From: Streptomyces sp. AC555_RSS877
GTDB taxonomy: Bacteria; Actinomycetota; Actinomycetes; Streptomycetales; Streptomycetaceae
Assembly (NCBI RefSeq): GCF_019049245.1
Contig: NZ_JAGMUK010000049.1
Location: forward strand, 160,323 to 224,322
Length of the DNA stretch: 64,000 bases
Direction of reading: 5' to 3'
The translations under genes were made by a program, and so were the position numbers. Below the pieces are notes generated by a model that saw only the letters and a list, made by a program, of their open reading frames with translations, was not told the origin of the DNA and did no database searches. The stretch's first letter is position 1. Each line of letters opens with the position of its first letter. Below are positions 1-9,370 of this stretch, piece by piece.

Positions 1-2
1 CC

Positions 3-548
3 GGGCGTTTGGCCGTCGGAGCACTGGTGCTGGCGATCGCCGGGGCCGGCTTCGGACTGTACTGGTTCCAGCCGTGGAAGCTGTGGCAGGACGAGACCGT
101 CGACGAGGCTCTGCCCGGGGTCGTGCAGGCCTCCGAGCCTCCTGCGGCGGCACCCTCCGGAAAGCCCTCCGAGGCGCCTTCCCCGCCCGCTCGGCCGCAG
201 GCGCTGGCGAGCGGTGAGCTGATCAGCCACGAGCACGCGACATCGGGCAGTGTGAAGCTCGTACGGCTGGCCGACGGCTCCCACGTCGTCCGGCTGGAGA
301 ACCTCGACACCAGCAACGGGCCTGACCTGCGCGTGTGGTTGACCGACGCGCCGGTGAAGGCGGGGAAGGCCGGCTGGCACGTCTTCGACGACGGGGAGTA
401 CGTGAGCCTCGGCAGACTCAAGGGCAACAAGGGAAGCCAGAACTACACCCTTCCCGATGACATCGACGCCGCCCGCTACACCAGCGTCAGCATCTGGTGC
501 GACCGCTTCGACGTGTCCTTCGGTGCCGCCGAACTCGCCCGCGCCTGA
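3..548 (+). CDS. DM13-domain membrane-anchored protein (5' end outside window)
   Basis: The reading frame is open to the window edge. The first in-window start-like codon is TTG at 9, but the true start is probably upstream. Residues 1-20 form one hydrophobic segment ending in GLYWFQPW, followed by a Pro/Ala-rich linker to about residue 70. A globular domain from about 75 to 178 matches the DM13 family: conserved GxLxRLADGSHVVRLENLDTSN, PDLRVWL and a terminal SVSIWCDRF motif containing the single Cys. DM13 domains are thought to act in redox or electron transfer outside the membrane. This suggests an envelope protein with the domain facing outward. The family call is good; the function is inferred. 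Confidence 0.75.
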   Translation, partial: GRLAVGALVLAIAGAGFGLYWFQPWKLWQDETVDEALPGVVQASEPPAAAPSGKPSEAPSPPARPQALASGELISHEHATSGSVKLVRLADGSHVVRLENLDTSNGPDLRVWLTDAPVKAGKAGWHVFDDGEYVSLGRLKGNKGSQNYTLPDDIDAARYTSVSIWCDRFDVSFGAAELARA

Positions 549-841
549 CACCGGGGGACGGTGGGAGGCGATCCCGAGTATCAGAAGACAGGCGCCGGAT
601 CCGCCACCATCCGTGCGGCACTCAAGTCCGCCAAGGACGCGGGCGGGCACTTCGTCACCTCCTCGGGCATCCGAGCCACCACCCGCGATTCGGCGACCCG
701 CCGTGCGGGGGTACCAGGCTCCCGCACGGTCCGCCCGCCCGGTCGCCCGAAAAACGCCCATGCGGTCTGGATGGACCGGACTCGGAGTCCTACTCTGCGA
801 ATTCTGCATGCAGGAACCACGATTCCGCAGAGGGGGACCTG
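549..841. other. Intergenic, no convincing gene
   Basis: About 290 bases between the DM13 gene and the next small gene. Short open frames exist, for example from 561, but their composition is Arg/Pro/Ser-rich like a shadow frame. No strong ribosome-binding site precedes them. I see no RNA gene or clear terminator. Confidence 0.4.
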
Positions 842-1195
842 TTGGACGACTTCCGTTCCGAGGCCGAGAAGATCTACGAGACCACCCGTGACACCGACAC
901 TCGTGGCATCATCGCCGCGGTTCTGCACCTGGCCGACACCATGAACCCGGCGGCCGCCGGATACGCACATCCGGTACCGGAACGCGCCGCGTGGCAGAGC
1001 GCGGCGCTGTCCTACCTCCTGGGCAAGCCCACGCGGCGGAAGACCGCCGACCGCATCGCTTCATGGCTGACCGCACAAGGATTCGAAGTCGACGCCTGGA
1101 CCGTCAACCAGGGCATGTGGCAGCTCGTCGCCGACGGCAGGGTCGCGGCCGACACCTCCGGCATGGAACCGGTGTTCGCCGCCGTCCGCGACTGA
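842..1195 (+). CDS. Hypothetical cytoplasmic protein, 117 aa
   Basis: A TTG start at 842 is preceded by a strong purine-rich ribosome-binding site (AGAGGGGGA, about 829-837), which is why it is preferred over longer in-frame starts. The protein begins MDDFRSEAEKIYETTRD. It looks wholly alpha-helical and soluble, with no signal peptide or membrane segment. I do not recognise the family. It stands alone between the DM13 gene and the converging ROK regulator. Its coding character is supported by normal codon use and a helical amphipathic sequence (HLADTMNPAAAGY, TADRIASWLTAQGFEVDAW). Confidence 0.55.
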   Translation: MDDFRSEAEKIYETTRDTDTRGIIAAVLHLADTMNPAAAGYAHPVPERAAWQSAALSYLLGKPTRRKTADRIASWLTAQGFEVDAWTVNQGMWQLVADGRVAADTSGMEPVFAAVRD

Positions 1196-1276
1196 TCCGC
1201 AGCGCCGCCGGGCGGTACGGGGGGGCGGGTCGACACGACACGGTTTCTGCTGCCGGCCAGGGCGCGCCCCCTGGCC

Positions 1277-2521
1277 CTACCCGGCCACGTCGGTCAGCAT
1301 CCGCCAGCCCGGCGTGTAGTTGCCGTGCAGCACCAGGGACGCGGCTCCGACCGCGCCCACCGTGTCGCCGATCAGGCTCTGCTCGACGGTGACCGCGCGG
1401 ATCGTACGGGCGACGGACGTGCGGTTGACGGCGGCCTCGATCTCCTCCCGCATGATCGGCTCGATGCCGCGCAGCGCCTCGCCGCCCAGCACGATGCGGC
1501 CGACGTCGAGCAGGCTGGCGGCACCGCGTGCCGCCTGGCCGATCCGGCGGGCGGCGCGGCGGACGACGTCGCAGGCGTCGGGGTCGCCGGCGCGGGCGGC
1601 GCGGCGCAGGGCTCTCCAGTCGTCGTGGACGGAGTCGGGCGTGCCGGTCAGGCCGATGCGGTCGGCGGCCGTCCGCCCGTGGCGGCGCAAGAGGTCGTCG
1701 ATGAGGGCGGGTGGGCTGCAGTACGGGCCGAGGCAGTCGGTGGCGCCGCAGTGGCAGACCCGGTCGCCGGGTTCGACGGCCATGTGGCCGAACTCGCCGG
1801 CGTTGCCCGAATCACCGTGCAGCACGGCGTTGTTGAGGACGATGCCGGCCCCGATGCCGGTGCCCAGGTAGATGAAGAGAAAGCTGCCCGCCCGGTCGGC
1901 GCCGCCGATCCAGCGTTCGCCGATCGCGGCGGCGGTGGCGTCGTTGTCGAGGGCGACGGGCAGGCCCGTGGCCTCGACGAACATCTCCGTCAGGGGGACG
2001 CGTCCCCAGCCGGGGAAGTTCGGCGGGGACACCACGGCGCCGGAGGTGCCGTCGACCGGTCCGGGGGCGGCGACGCCCAGGCCGAGCAGGCGGGCGCGGT
2101 CCACGCCGCTCCGGTCGATGAGCCGTTGGGCGGCTCGCGCGACACGGTCCACGACGTCGGCGGGGTCGCCGGAGTCGGTCAGGCGCAGCCTGCGGGTGCC
2201 GATCACGTCGCCGGCCAGGTCGACCACCACGATCACCGCGGCCTCGGGGTCGAGGTGGACGCCGACCGCGCAGGCGCCGTCGGCGCGCAGGGACAGCAGG
2301 GTGCGGCGCTTTCCGCCGCTGGAGGGGGCCTGGCCGGACTCCGCCACCAGGCCGGCGTCGAGCAGTTTGCGGACGACGTTCGAGACGGTCTGGTTGGTCA
2401 GGCCGGTGAGCGCGGCCAGCTCGACCCGGCTCACCTGGTCCCTGGTCCGGATGGCGTCCAGGACCACGGCCTGGTTGTAGCCGCCGACCCTCGGCAGATT
2501 CGTACCGCTGAGCGTCGTCAC
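1277..2521 (-). CDS. ROK-family transcriptional repressor, probably of the mannoside operon
   Basis: The N-terminal winged-helix segment (VSRVELAALTGLTNQTVSNVVRKLLDAGLV) is followed by a ROK sugar-sensor domain. That domain carries the ATPase-fold motif LDNDATAAAIGERWIG and the Cys/His zinc motif CHCGATDCLGPYC. Length (about 414 aa from a GTG at 2521) fits ROK repressors. The frame is open further upstream to 2623, so the exact start is uncertain. It diverges from the sugar ABC transporter and alpha-mannosidase genes, with a palindromic operator between them. The expected role is to repress those genes until a sugar inducer binds. The family assignment is firm; the ligand is inferred from the neighbours. 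Confidence 0.88.
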   Translation of the reverse strand: MTTLSGTNLPRVGGYNQAVVLDAIRTRDQVSRVELAALTGLTNQTVSNVVRKLLDAGLVAESGQAPSSGGKRRTLLSLRADGACAVGVHLDPEAAVIVVVDLAGDVIGTRRLRLTDSGDPADVVDRVARAAQRLIDRSGVDRARLLGLGVAAPGPVDGTSGAVVSPPNFPGWGRVPLTEMFVEATGLPVALDNDATAAAIGERWIGGADRAGSFLFIYLGTGIGAGIVLNNAVLHGDSGNAGEFGHMAVEPGDRVCHCGATDCLGPYCSPPALIDDLLRRHGRTAADRIGLTGTPDSVHDDWRALRRAARAGDPDACDVVRRAARRIGQAARGAASLLDVGRIVLGGEALRGIEPIMREEIEAAVNRTSVARTIRAVTVEQSLIGDTVGAVGAASLVLHGNYTPGWRMLTDVAG

Positions 2522-2659
2522 CTGTTGGTCACCTGAACCCCTCACGTCAGCCCTGGTCCTGGGGCCGCCCTTGTCGCCGCGGGTGTCCGCGTCCCTCACG
2601 GCCGACCGGGGATGGTCTCCCACGGGCGCCCCAGGGCGAAAGTTTACAGGTTGGAAGCA

Positions 2660-2688
2660 TTGACTTAATCCATCAATTGGATTTAGCT
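2660..2688 (+). promoter_or_regulatory. Promoter with palindromic operator in its spacer (mannoside operon)
   Basis: A -35-like TTGACT (2660-2665) and a weaker -10-like TTAGCT (2683-2688) are separated by 17 bases. The spacer holds an inverted repeat AATCCA-TCAAT-TGGATT (2667-2683), nearly perfect one base further out. It is an AT-rich island in GC-rich DNA, placed between the divergent ROK gene and the ABC transporter. This suits a ROK operator that blocks RNA polymerase. The repeat is seen directly; the binding protein is inferred. Confidence 0.65.
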
Positions 2689-2818
2689 GACGCCACCAAA
2701 ATCGGCCACACAGGCCAGGCAGCGCAAGGTGGCGCCCAGCTCGGGGCGCTGTCCGGCCTGGCCTCCTTGGCCGGAACTCGCGGCTTCCCCTCAGGTTTCG
2801 CGTCCCGGAGGAACCACT

Positions 2819-4198
2819 GTGCGCTCAAGACTCATCACCGCCGCGGCCCTCACCGCCGCCACCTCTCTGGCCCTCACCGCCTGCGGTTCGGACTCCTCAG
2901 GCAGCTCGGCCAAATCGATCAAGGTCGTCTACTGGCAGAACCTGGACAGCACGAACAAGCTCCAGGCCAACTACCTCGCCACGATGGTGAAGGACTTCAC
3001 CGCGGCCAACCCGGGCACCAAGGTCAACCTGGTGCCGGTGACCGCCTCCGAGAACGACTACTACACGAAGATCCAGCTCATGATGCGCTCCCCCGCGACC
3101 GCTCCCGACCTGGTCTACGAGGACACCGCACTGATCAACTCCGACATCGCGGGCGGCTACCTCAAGCCGCTCGACGCGTACACCGCGAAGTGGGCCGACT
3201 GGTCGCAGTACGCCGACGCCGCCAAGGGCGCGGTGACCGGCGCCTCCGACGGCAAGGTCTACGGCGTCCCGGACAACACCGACACCCGCGGGATCTGGTA
3301 CAACAAGCAGCTTTTCCAGCAGGCCGGGATCTCCGTGCCCTGGCAGCCGAAGACCTGGGCCGACGTCCTGAGCGCCGCCAGGACGGTGAAGGCCAAGCTT
3401 CCGGACGTCACCCCGCTGAACCTGTACACCGGCACGGCGGGCGGCGAGGCGTCCTCCATGCAGGGCTTCGAGATGCTCCTGTACGGCACTCCGGCCGGCG
3501 ACAAGTCCCTGTACGACGCCTCGCAGAAGAAGTGGGTCGTGGGCAGCAAGGGCTTCAAGGACGCGCTGGAGTTCGTGCACACCGTCTACAGCCAGGGACT
3601 CGGCCCGGCCAAGGAGCAGGCGCTGGGCGCCAACTTCGGCACCACCGTGGGCACCGAGCTGATCCCCGAGGGCAAGCTGGCGATGGACATCGACGGCTCC
3701 TGGATGCCCAACAACTGGGGCCCCTCCAGCGCCAAGCCGTGGACCGAGTGGCAGTCGACGATGGGCACCGCGGCCATGCCCACCCAGAACGGCCAGGCGC
3801 CCGGCCGGACCAGCATGTCCGGCGGCTGGGCGTGGTCGGTCCCGGCCAAGGCCAAGAACCCGGACCTGGCCTGGAAGTTCCTGTCGACCGCGCTGGGCAC
3901 GAAGACCAACTCCGCGAAGTGGAACGAGCTCAACGCCACCATCGCGGTGCGCACGGACGTCGCGGCCGACCCGACCTACCTGAAGTCGGTGTCCACCAAC
4001 GAGTTCTTCACCGAGCTGGTGACCGACACCCACTACCGGCCCGGTCTGCCCGCCTACAACCAGGTCTCGACCGCGATCCAGAAGGCCATGGAGTCCGTGA
4101 CCACCGGTCAGTCCTCGGTCGACAAGGCCGCCGAGACGTTCGACAACGATGTCAAGTCCGCGGTGGGTGACGACAAGACCGTCGAGGGAACCTCGTGA
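2819..4198 (+). CDS. ABC transporter sugar-binding lipoprotein (family 1 SBP)
   Basis: The GTG start at 2819 has a ribosome-binding site GGAGGA (2807-2812), giving 459 aa. A lipoprotein signal ends in the lipobox LTAC at about residues 18-21, followed by a Ser/Gly linker. The body is a typical family-1 extracellular solute-binding protein (VVYWQNLDSTNKLQANYLATMVKDF, YTKIQLMMRS, PDLVYEDTA, YGVPDNTDTRGIWYNKQLF). It should deliver an oligosaccharide or glycoside to the two permeases that follow. The stop overlaps the start of the next gene (GTGA). No ATPase gene is in the cluster, so a shared MsiK-type ATPase probably energises it, as known for Streptomyces sugar importers. Confidence 0.92.
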   Translation: MRSRLITAAALTAATSLALTACGSDSSGSSAKSIKVVYWQNLDSTNKLQANYLATMVKDFTAANPGTKVNLVPVTASENDYYTKIQLMMRSPATAPDLVYEDTALINSDIAGGYLKPLDAYTAKWADWSQYADAAKGAVTGASDGKVYGVPDNTDTRGIWYNKQLFQQAGISVPWQPKTWADVLSAARTVKAKLPDVTPLNLYTGTAGGEASSMQGFEMLLYGTPAGDKSLYDASQKKWVVGSKGFKDALEFVHTVYSQGLGPAKEQALGANFGTTVGTELIPEGKLAMDIDGSWMPNNWGPSSAKPWTEWQSTMGTAAMPTQNGQAPGRTSMSGGWAWSVPAKAKNPDLAWKFLSTALGTKTNSAKWNELNATIAVRTDVAADPTYLKSVSTNEFFTELVTDTHYRPGLPAYNQVSTAIQKAMESVTTGQSSVDKAAETFDNDVKSAVGDDKTVEGTS

Positions 4199-5124
4199 CC
4201 GCCGTCGCCCCGGCGCCCCGCGGGACCGGCGGTCACCGCCGGTCCCGCGGGGTGTCCACCCCGGCCGTCCGCACGCTGCTGCGCGGCCTGCCGACACTGC
4301 CCGCCGCGTTCCTGCTGGCCGTCTTCCTCGGCGGCCCGATCCTGTACTGCGTCTACTACGCGTTCACCGACATGCAGCTCACCGGCGCCTCCGGCACCCG
4401 TTTCGTCGGACTGGACAACTTCACCCGGGCGCTGCAGGACACCGACTTCCTGAACGCGGTCACGCTGACGCTGGTGTTCGTGGTCGGCTCCGCCGTCGTC
4501 GGCCAGAACACGCTCGGGCTCGCCCTGGCCGTTCTGATGCAGAAGGCCACCAAGCCGGTGCGGGCGCTGGTCAGCGGCGTGGTCATCGCCGCCTGGGTGC
4601 TGCCCGAGGTGGTCGCCGGCTACCTGATGTACGCGTTCTTCTACGACCAGGGTTCGCTCAACTCGCTCCTGGAGGCCCTGCACCTGCCGCAGCAGAACTG
4701 GCTGTACACGATGCCGATCCTGGCGGTGTGCCTGGCGAACGTCTGGCGCGGCACCGCGTTCTCGATGATGGTCTTCACCGCCGCCATCAACGACGTGCCC
4801 CAAGAGCTGGTGGAGGCCGCCGAGATGGACGGGGCGAGCCCTTGGCAACGGCTGTGGCGGGTCGTGCTGCCGGTGATCAGGCCGTCGATCCTCACCAACC
4901 TGATGCTGATCACCCTGCAGACGCTCTCCGTCTTCGGCCTGATCTACACCATGACCCGGGGCGGACCCGGCAACAAGAGCGAGACCCTGCCGATCTTCAT
5001 GTACCAACAGGCCTTCCAGAACAGCCTGATCGGGTACGGCACCGCCATCGCCCTGGTCCTGCTGGTGGTGGGCGCCCTGTTCTCCGTCGTGTACATCCGG
5101 CTCCTGAAACTGGAGGACGACTGA
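4195..5124 (+). CDS. Sugar ABC transporter permease, MalF/UgpA type
   Basis: 309 aa starting at the GTG that overlaps the stop of the lipoprotein gene. It has about six membrane helices (FLLAVFLGGPILYCVYYAF near residues 35-55 is the first). The cytoplasmic EAA loop EAAEMDGASPWQRLWRVVLP lies about two thirds along and contacts the ATPase. It pairs with the next permease to form the membrane channel of a carbohydrate importer. Translational coupling on both sides (GTGA before, ATG overlapping TGA after) shows an operon. Substrate is inferred as a mannoside from the downstream GH38 gene. Confidence 0.92.
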   Translation: MTAVAPAPRGTGGHRRSRGVSTPAVRTLLRGLPTLPAAFLLAVFLGGPILYCVYYAFTDMQLTGASGTRFVGLDNFTRALQDTDFLNAVTLTLVFVVGSAVVGQNTLGLALAVLMQKATKPVRALVSGVVIAAWVLPEVVAGYLMYAFFYDQGSLNSLLEALHLPQQNWLYTMPILAVCLANVWRGTAFSMMVFTAAINDVPQELVEAAEMDGASPWQRLWRVVLPVIRPSILTNLMLITLQTLSVFGLIYTMTRGGPGNKSETLPIFMYQQAFQNSLIGYGTAIALVLLVVGALFSVVYIRLLKLEDD

Positions 5125-6020
5125 TGGCCGCCGTGGTCACGCCGCCGCCCCTCACCTCCGCCGGGCGCACCGCCGTCGTGCCCGCCACGCGGAGGCGACG
5201 CCGCCTGCGGCCCGGCCGCGTCGCGGTCAACGCCGTCCTGCTCGTGGTGTCGGTGCTGTACGTCTTGCCGCTGCTGTGGATGGTCCTCGCCTCGGTGAGC
5301 GACACCAACTCCTTCCGTCTGACGCTGCCCTCGTCGCTCACCCTCGACAACTTCGACGCGGTCCTCAACGTCGACACCACCTACCGGCCGATGCTCAACA
5401 GCCTGCTGCTGTGCGGCTTCGGGACGGCGGTGACCGTGGTGGTGTCGGTGTTCGCCGCCTATCCGCTGTCGCGCTACCGCTCGCGGCTGCGGCGGCCCTT
5501 CCTTTACACCATCCTGTTCTCCACCGGGCTGCCCATCACCGCCGTGATGATCCCCGTCTACAGCATGTTCGTGCAGGTCAACCTGATCGACTCGATGCCG
5601 GGCACGACCCTGTTCCTGGCCGCCTCCGCGCTGCCGTTCGGGATCTGGCTGATGAAGAACTTCATGGACGGCGTACCGGTCGTCCTGGAGGAGGCGGCCC
5701 GGATCGACGGCGCGAACACGCTTCAGGTGCTGTGGCGGGTGGTGCTGCCCCTGATGCGGCCCGGCGTCGTCGTGGTCACCATCTTCACCTTCATCGGCAT
5801 GTGGGGGAACTTCTTCGTCCCCTTCATCCTGCTGCTGTCCCCGGAAAAACTCCCCGCGTCCGTCAGCGTGTTCACCTTCCTCAGCGCCCACGATCAGACG
5901 CAGTACGGGCAGTTGTCCGCGTTCTCGCTGCTGTACTCACTGCCCGTCGTCCTGCTCTACCTGCTGCTGGCCCGCAAGCTCGGCGGAGGCTTCGCACTGG
6001 GCGGCGCGCTCAAGGGCTGA
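5124..6020 (+). CDS. Sugar ABC transporter permease, MalG/UgpE type
   Basis: The ATG at 5124 overlaps the preceding TGA, giving 298 aa. A basic N-terminal tail (RRRRRLRPGR) precedes the first membrane helix, and about six helices follow. The EAA motif EEAARIDGANTLQVLWRVVLPL is intact and ends with the Pro-rich loop expected. It is the second half of the channel heterodimer. A short gap of 66 bases separates it from the alpha-mannosidase, so co-transcription is likely. Confidence 0.92.
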   Translation: MAAVVTPPPLTSAGRTAVVPATRRRRRLRPGRVAVNAVLLVVSVLYVLPLLWMVLASVSDTNSFRLTLPSSLTLDNFDAVLNVDTTYRPMLNSLLLCGFGTAVTVVVSVFAAYPLSRYRSRLRRPFLYTILFSTGLPITAVMIPVYSMFVQVNLIDSMPGTTLFLAASALPFGIWLMKNFMDGVPVVLEEAARIDGANTLQVLWRVVLPLMRPGVVVVTIFTFIGMWGNFFVPFILLLSPEKLPASVSVFTFLSAHDQTQYGQLSAFSLLYSLPVVLLYLLLARKLGGGFALGGALKG

Positions 6021-6086
6021 CCCCAGGCCGACCCCACGCGCACGGCCGTACCCCCACCCGCCCCGCCACCACGGAGAAGACACCCC

Positions 6087-9000
6087 ATGCACAACGACCG
6101 TGACGTCACCGAACAGCGGCTCGCCCGCGTACTCAACGAGCGTCTGCGGCCCGCGGTCCATGCCCGTTCCGTCCCTCTCGACGTAGAGGTCTGGAACGTG
6201 CCCGGCGAACCGGTGCCGGTCCACGAGGGCCTGGCCGCGCCCTACCGCCCGGCCCGCGTCGGCGACCGGTGGGGACCTGCCTGGACCACGAGCTGGTTCA
6301 AGGTCAGCGGCCGGATCCCCGCGGAGTGGGCCGGCGCGACCGTCGAGGCCGTGCTCGACCTCGGCTTCTCCCCCCACTCCCCCGGTTTCTCCGCCGAGGG
6401 CCTGGTCTACCGGGCCGACGGCACCGCCGTGAAGGCGCTCAACCCGCGCAACACCTGGCTGCCTGTCGCCGAAGCAGCAGCAGGCGGCGAGGAGTTCGTG
6501 GCCTTCGTCGAGGCCGCCGCCAATCCGGTCGTCATGCACACCGGCCCCGACGAACTCACCTTCGGGCCCACCGCGGTCGGCGGGCCGGCGCCCTGGCTCG
6601 GCGACCCCGCCGCCGACCCGGGCGAGCCCCTGTACCGGCTGCGACGGCTTGACCTCGCCGTCTTCGACCGGGTCGTCCACGAACTCGTACAGGATCTGGA
6701 CGTCCTGGGTCAGCTGATGCACGAGCTGTCCCCCGAGTCCCCGCGTCGCTGGCAGATCCTGCGGGCCGTCGCGCAGGCCCTGGACGCCATCGACCTGCAG
6801 GACGTCAGCGGCGGCGCGACCGCGGCGCGGGCCGCCCTCGCCCCGGTGCTGGCGGCTCCCGCGCACGCGAGCGCGCACCGGCTCTCGGCGGTGGGACACG
6901 CCCACATCGACACCGCCTGGCTGTGGCCGCTGCGCGAGACCGTCCGCAAGGTGGCCCGCACCGTCTCCAACGTCACCCAACTCATGGATGACCATCACGA
7001 GTTCACGTTCGTCATGTCCCAGGCGCAGCAGCTCGCCTGGCTGAAGGAGCACCGGCCCGAGGTGTACGCGCGGGCGCAGGAGAAGGTGAAGACGGGGCAG
7101 TTCCTGCCCACCGGCAGTCTGTGGGTGGAGCCCGACACCAACATCACGGGCGGTGAGGCCCTGGTGCGCCAGTTCGTCCACGGCAAGCGGTTCTACCTGG
7201 AGGAGTTCGGCGTCGAGACCGAGGAGATGTGGCTGCCGGACACGTTCGGCTACAACGCGGCCCTGCCGCAGCTGATGAAGCTGGCCGGGGTGCGCTGGTT
7301 CCTGACCCAGAAGATCTCCTGGAACACCATCAACAAGTTCCCGCACCACACCTTCTGGTGGGAGGGCATCGACGGCACCCGGATCTTCAGCCACTTCCCG
7401 CCCGTCGACACCTACAACAGCGACCTGTCAGGTGCCGAAGTCGCCCACAGCGTACGGAACTTCCAGGACAAGGCCGCCGTCAACCAGTCTCTGATCCCGT
7501 TCGGCTACGGCGACGGCGGTGGCGGCCCCACCCGCGAGATGCTCGCCCGCGCCGCCCGGCTGAGGAACCTGGAGGGCTCCGCCCGGGTCGAGATGGACAA
7601 GCCCGCCGACTTCTTCGAGCGCGCGCACGCCGAGTACGAGGAGAACGGCGGCGCCCCGGTGTGGTCCGGCGAGCTGTATCTGGAGTTCCACCGGGGCACC
7701 CTGACCAGCCAGCTCGCCACCAAGCAGGGCAACCGGCGCAGCGAACACCTGCTGCGCGAGGCCGAGTTGTGGGCGGCGACGGCTGCCGTGCGGCACGGGC
7801 ACCCCTACCCGTACGAGGCGCTGGACCGGCTGTGGAAGACCGTTCTCCTGCACCAGTTCCACGACATCCTGCCCGGCACCTCTATCGCCTGGGTCCACCG
7901 GGAAGCCGAGGAGACCTACGAGGCCGTCGCCCAGGAGCTGACGCAGCTGATCGGCGAGGCCCAGCGCGCGCTGGCCGGGCCGCCCGGAGGAACGGTCGTC
8001 TTCAACGCCGCACCCCACGCCCGTGGCGGCGTCCCGGCACTCGGCGCCGGCCTGCGCCCCGAGCCGGCCGACCCGCCCGTGCCGCCGGTGGCGGACGCGG
8101 ACGGGGGCGGGTTCGTCCTCGACAACGGCCTGGTCCGGGTGACGGTGGACGGCCGCGGCCTGATCACCTCCGCCTACGACATCACCGCGGGCCGGGAGGC
8201 TCTGGCTCCCGGCGCGGTCGGCAACCTGCTCCAGCTCCATCAGGACTTCCCGAATCAGTGGGACGCGTGGGATGTCGACGTCTTCTACCGCAACACGGTC
8301 CGCGACCTCACCAAGGCCGAGTCGGTCACCGCGACCGGTGACGGCATCCGTGTGGTCCGCGGTTTCGGCGATTCGCGGATCGAGCAGACCCTGACCCTGC
8401 CGGCCGGCTCCCGGCGGCTCGTGGTCGACACCGTCGTCGACTGGCACGAGCGGGAAAAGCTCCTCAAGGCGGCCTTCCCGCTGGACGTACGGGCCGCGCA
8501 CTCGACCGCCGAGATCCCCTTCGGGCACGTGCAGCGGCCCACCCACACCAACACCAGCTGGGACGCGGCCAAGTTCGAGGTCTGCGCCCACCGCTTCCTG
8601 CACGTCGGCGAACCCGACTGGGGCACCGCGCTGGTCAACGACTCCTCCTACGGCCACGACGTCACCCGGGACGTCCGCGCCGACGGCGGTACGACCACCA
8701 CGGTCCGGCTCTCCCTGCTGCGTGCCGCCCGTTTCCCCGACCCCGACGCCGACCAGGGCACTCACCGGCTGGCCTACGCGCTCGTGATCGGCGCGGACAT
8801 CACCGACGCCGTGCGCGAGGGCTACCGCTTCAACCTGGCCGAGCGCACCCTGCCGGGCAGCGCGGCCGTCGCCCCCCTGGTCTCCGTGGACCACGAAGGC
8901 GTGGTCGTCGAGGCCGTGAAGCTCGCCGACGACCGCACCGGCGACATCATCGTCCGCCTCTACGAGGCCCGCGGCACGCGCGCCCGCGCCACCCTCACGC

Positions 9001-9155
9001 CCGGGTTCCCTCTGGCCTCGGTCGCCACGACCGACCTGCTCGAACGCCCCCTCGACGACCCGTCGAGCCACCAACTCACCCATGGGGCGGTCCAGTTGGC
9101 CTTGCGCCCCTTCCAGATCCTCACCTTGCGGATGCGGCCCCTGCCACAGGACTGA
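6087..9155 (+). CDS. Alpha-mannosidase, glycoside hydrolase family 38
   Basis: 1022 aa with an ATG start behind GGAGAAGACACCCC. The catalytic domain shows the GH38 zinc and nucleophile signature: H273 and D275 in GHAHIDTAWLWP, nucleophile D385 in WLPDTFGYN, and H592 in HQFHDILPGTS. The C-terminal half is the beta-rich GH38 domain (LDNGLVRVTVDGRGLITSAYD). There is no signal peptide, so it acts in the cytoplasm on mannosides brought in by the upstream ABC importer. Substrates in this family are alpha-linked mannosides from mannan or N-glycans. All catalytic residues are present. It is the last gene of the ROK-controlled operon. Confidence 0.93.
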   Translation: MHNDRDVTEQRLARVLNERLRPAVHARSVPLDVEVWNVPGEPVPVHEGLAAPYRPARVGDRWGPAWTTSWFKVSGRIPAEWAGATVEAVLDLGFSPHSPGFSAEGLVYRADGTAVKALNPRNTWLPVAEAAAGGEEFVAFVEAAANPVVMHTGPDELTFGPTAVGGPAPWLGDPAADPGEPLYRLRRLDLAVFDRVVHELVQDLDVLGQLMHELSPESPRRWQILRAVAQALDAIDLQDVSGGATAARAALAPVLAAPAHASAHRLSAVGHAHIDTAWLWPLRETVRKVARTVSNVTQLMDDHHEFTFVMSQAQQLAWLKEHRPEVYARAQEKVKTGQFLPTGSLWVEPDTNITGGEALVRQFVHGKRFYLEEFGVETEEMWLPDTFGYNAALPQLMKLAGVRWFLTQKISWNTINKFPHHTFWWEGIDGTRIFSHFPPVDTYNSDLSGAEVAHSVRNFQDKAAVNQSLIPFGYGDGGGGPTREMLARAARLRNLEGSARVEMDKPADFFERAHAEYEENGGAPVWSGELYLEFHRGTLTSQLATKQGNRRSEHLLREAELWAATAAVRHGHPYPYEALDRLWKTVLLHQFHDILPGTSIAWVHREAEETYEAVAQELTQLIGEAQRALAGPPGGTVVFNAAPHARGGVPALGAGLRPEPADPPVPPVADADGGGFVLDNGLVRVTVDGRGLITSAYDITAGREALAPGAVGNLLQLHQDFPNQWDAWDVDVFYRNTVRDLTKAESVTATGDGIRVVRGFGDSRIEQTLTLPAGSRRLVVDTVVDWHEREKLLKAAFPLDVRAAHSTAEIPFGHVQRPTHTNTSWDAAKFEVCAHRFLHVGEPDWGTALVNDSSYGHDVTRDVRADGGTTTTVRLSLLRAARFPDPDADQGTHRLAYALVIGADITDAVREGYRFNLAERTLPGSAAVAPLVSVDHEGVVVEAVKLADDRTGDIIVRLYEARGTRARATLTPGFPLASVATTDLLERPLDDPSSHQLTHGAVQLALRPFQILTLRMRPLPQD

Positions 9156-9370
9156 GGGGATCATCCGGCTCGGTCACCCCAGGCGGCCTCCCCGGGGCGG
9201 CGTCCGTCACATTCGTACGCGCAGGGCGGCTTCGCCTCGGAGAGAACCGCAGTTCAGGTGCTCGAATGCCTTCAGATCATGGATCACTTTGAGTCCAGGC
9301 ATTGGACGCATGCATCCCTGGTCTCCCATGGTGGTCCGTGTCCCCAGTTCCCGACCGTTGAGGAGTAGTC

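Noticed and set aside
561..944. Possible small gene after the DM13 gene
   Set aside because: Composition becomes Arg/Pro-rich, no ribosome-binding site, and it overlaps the better-supported gene at 842.
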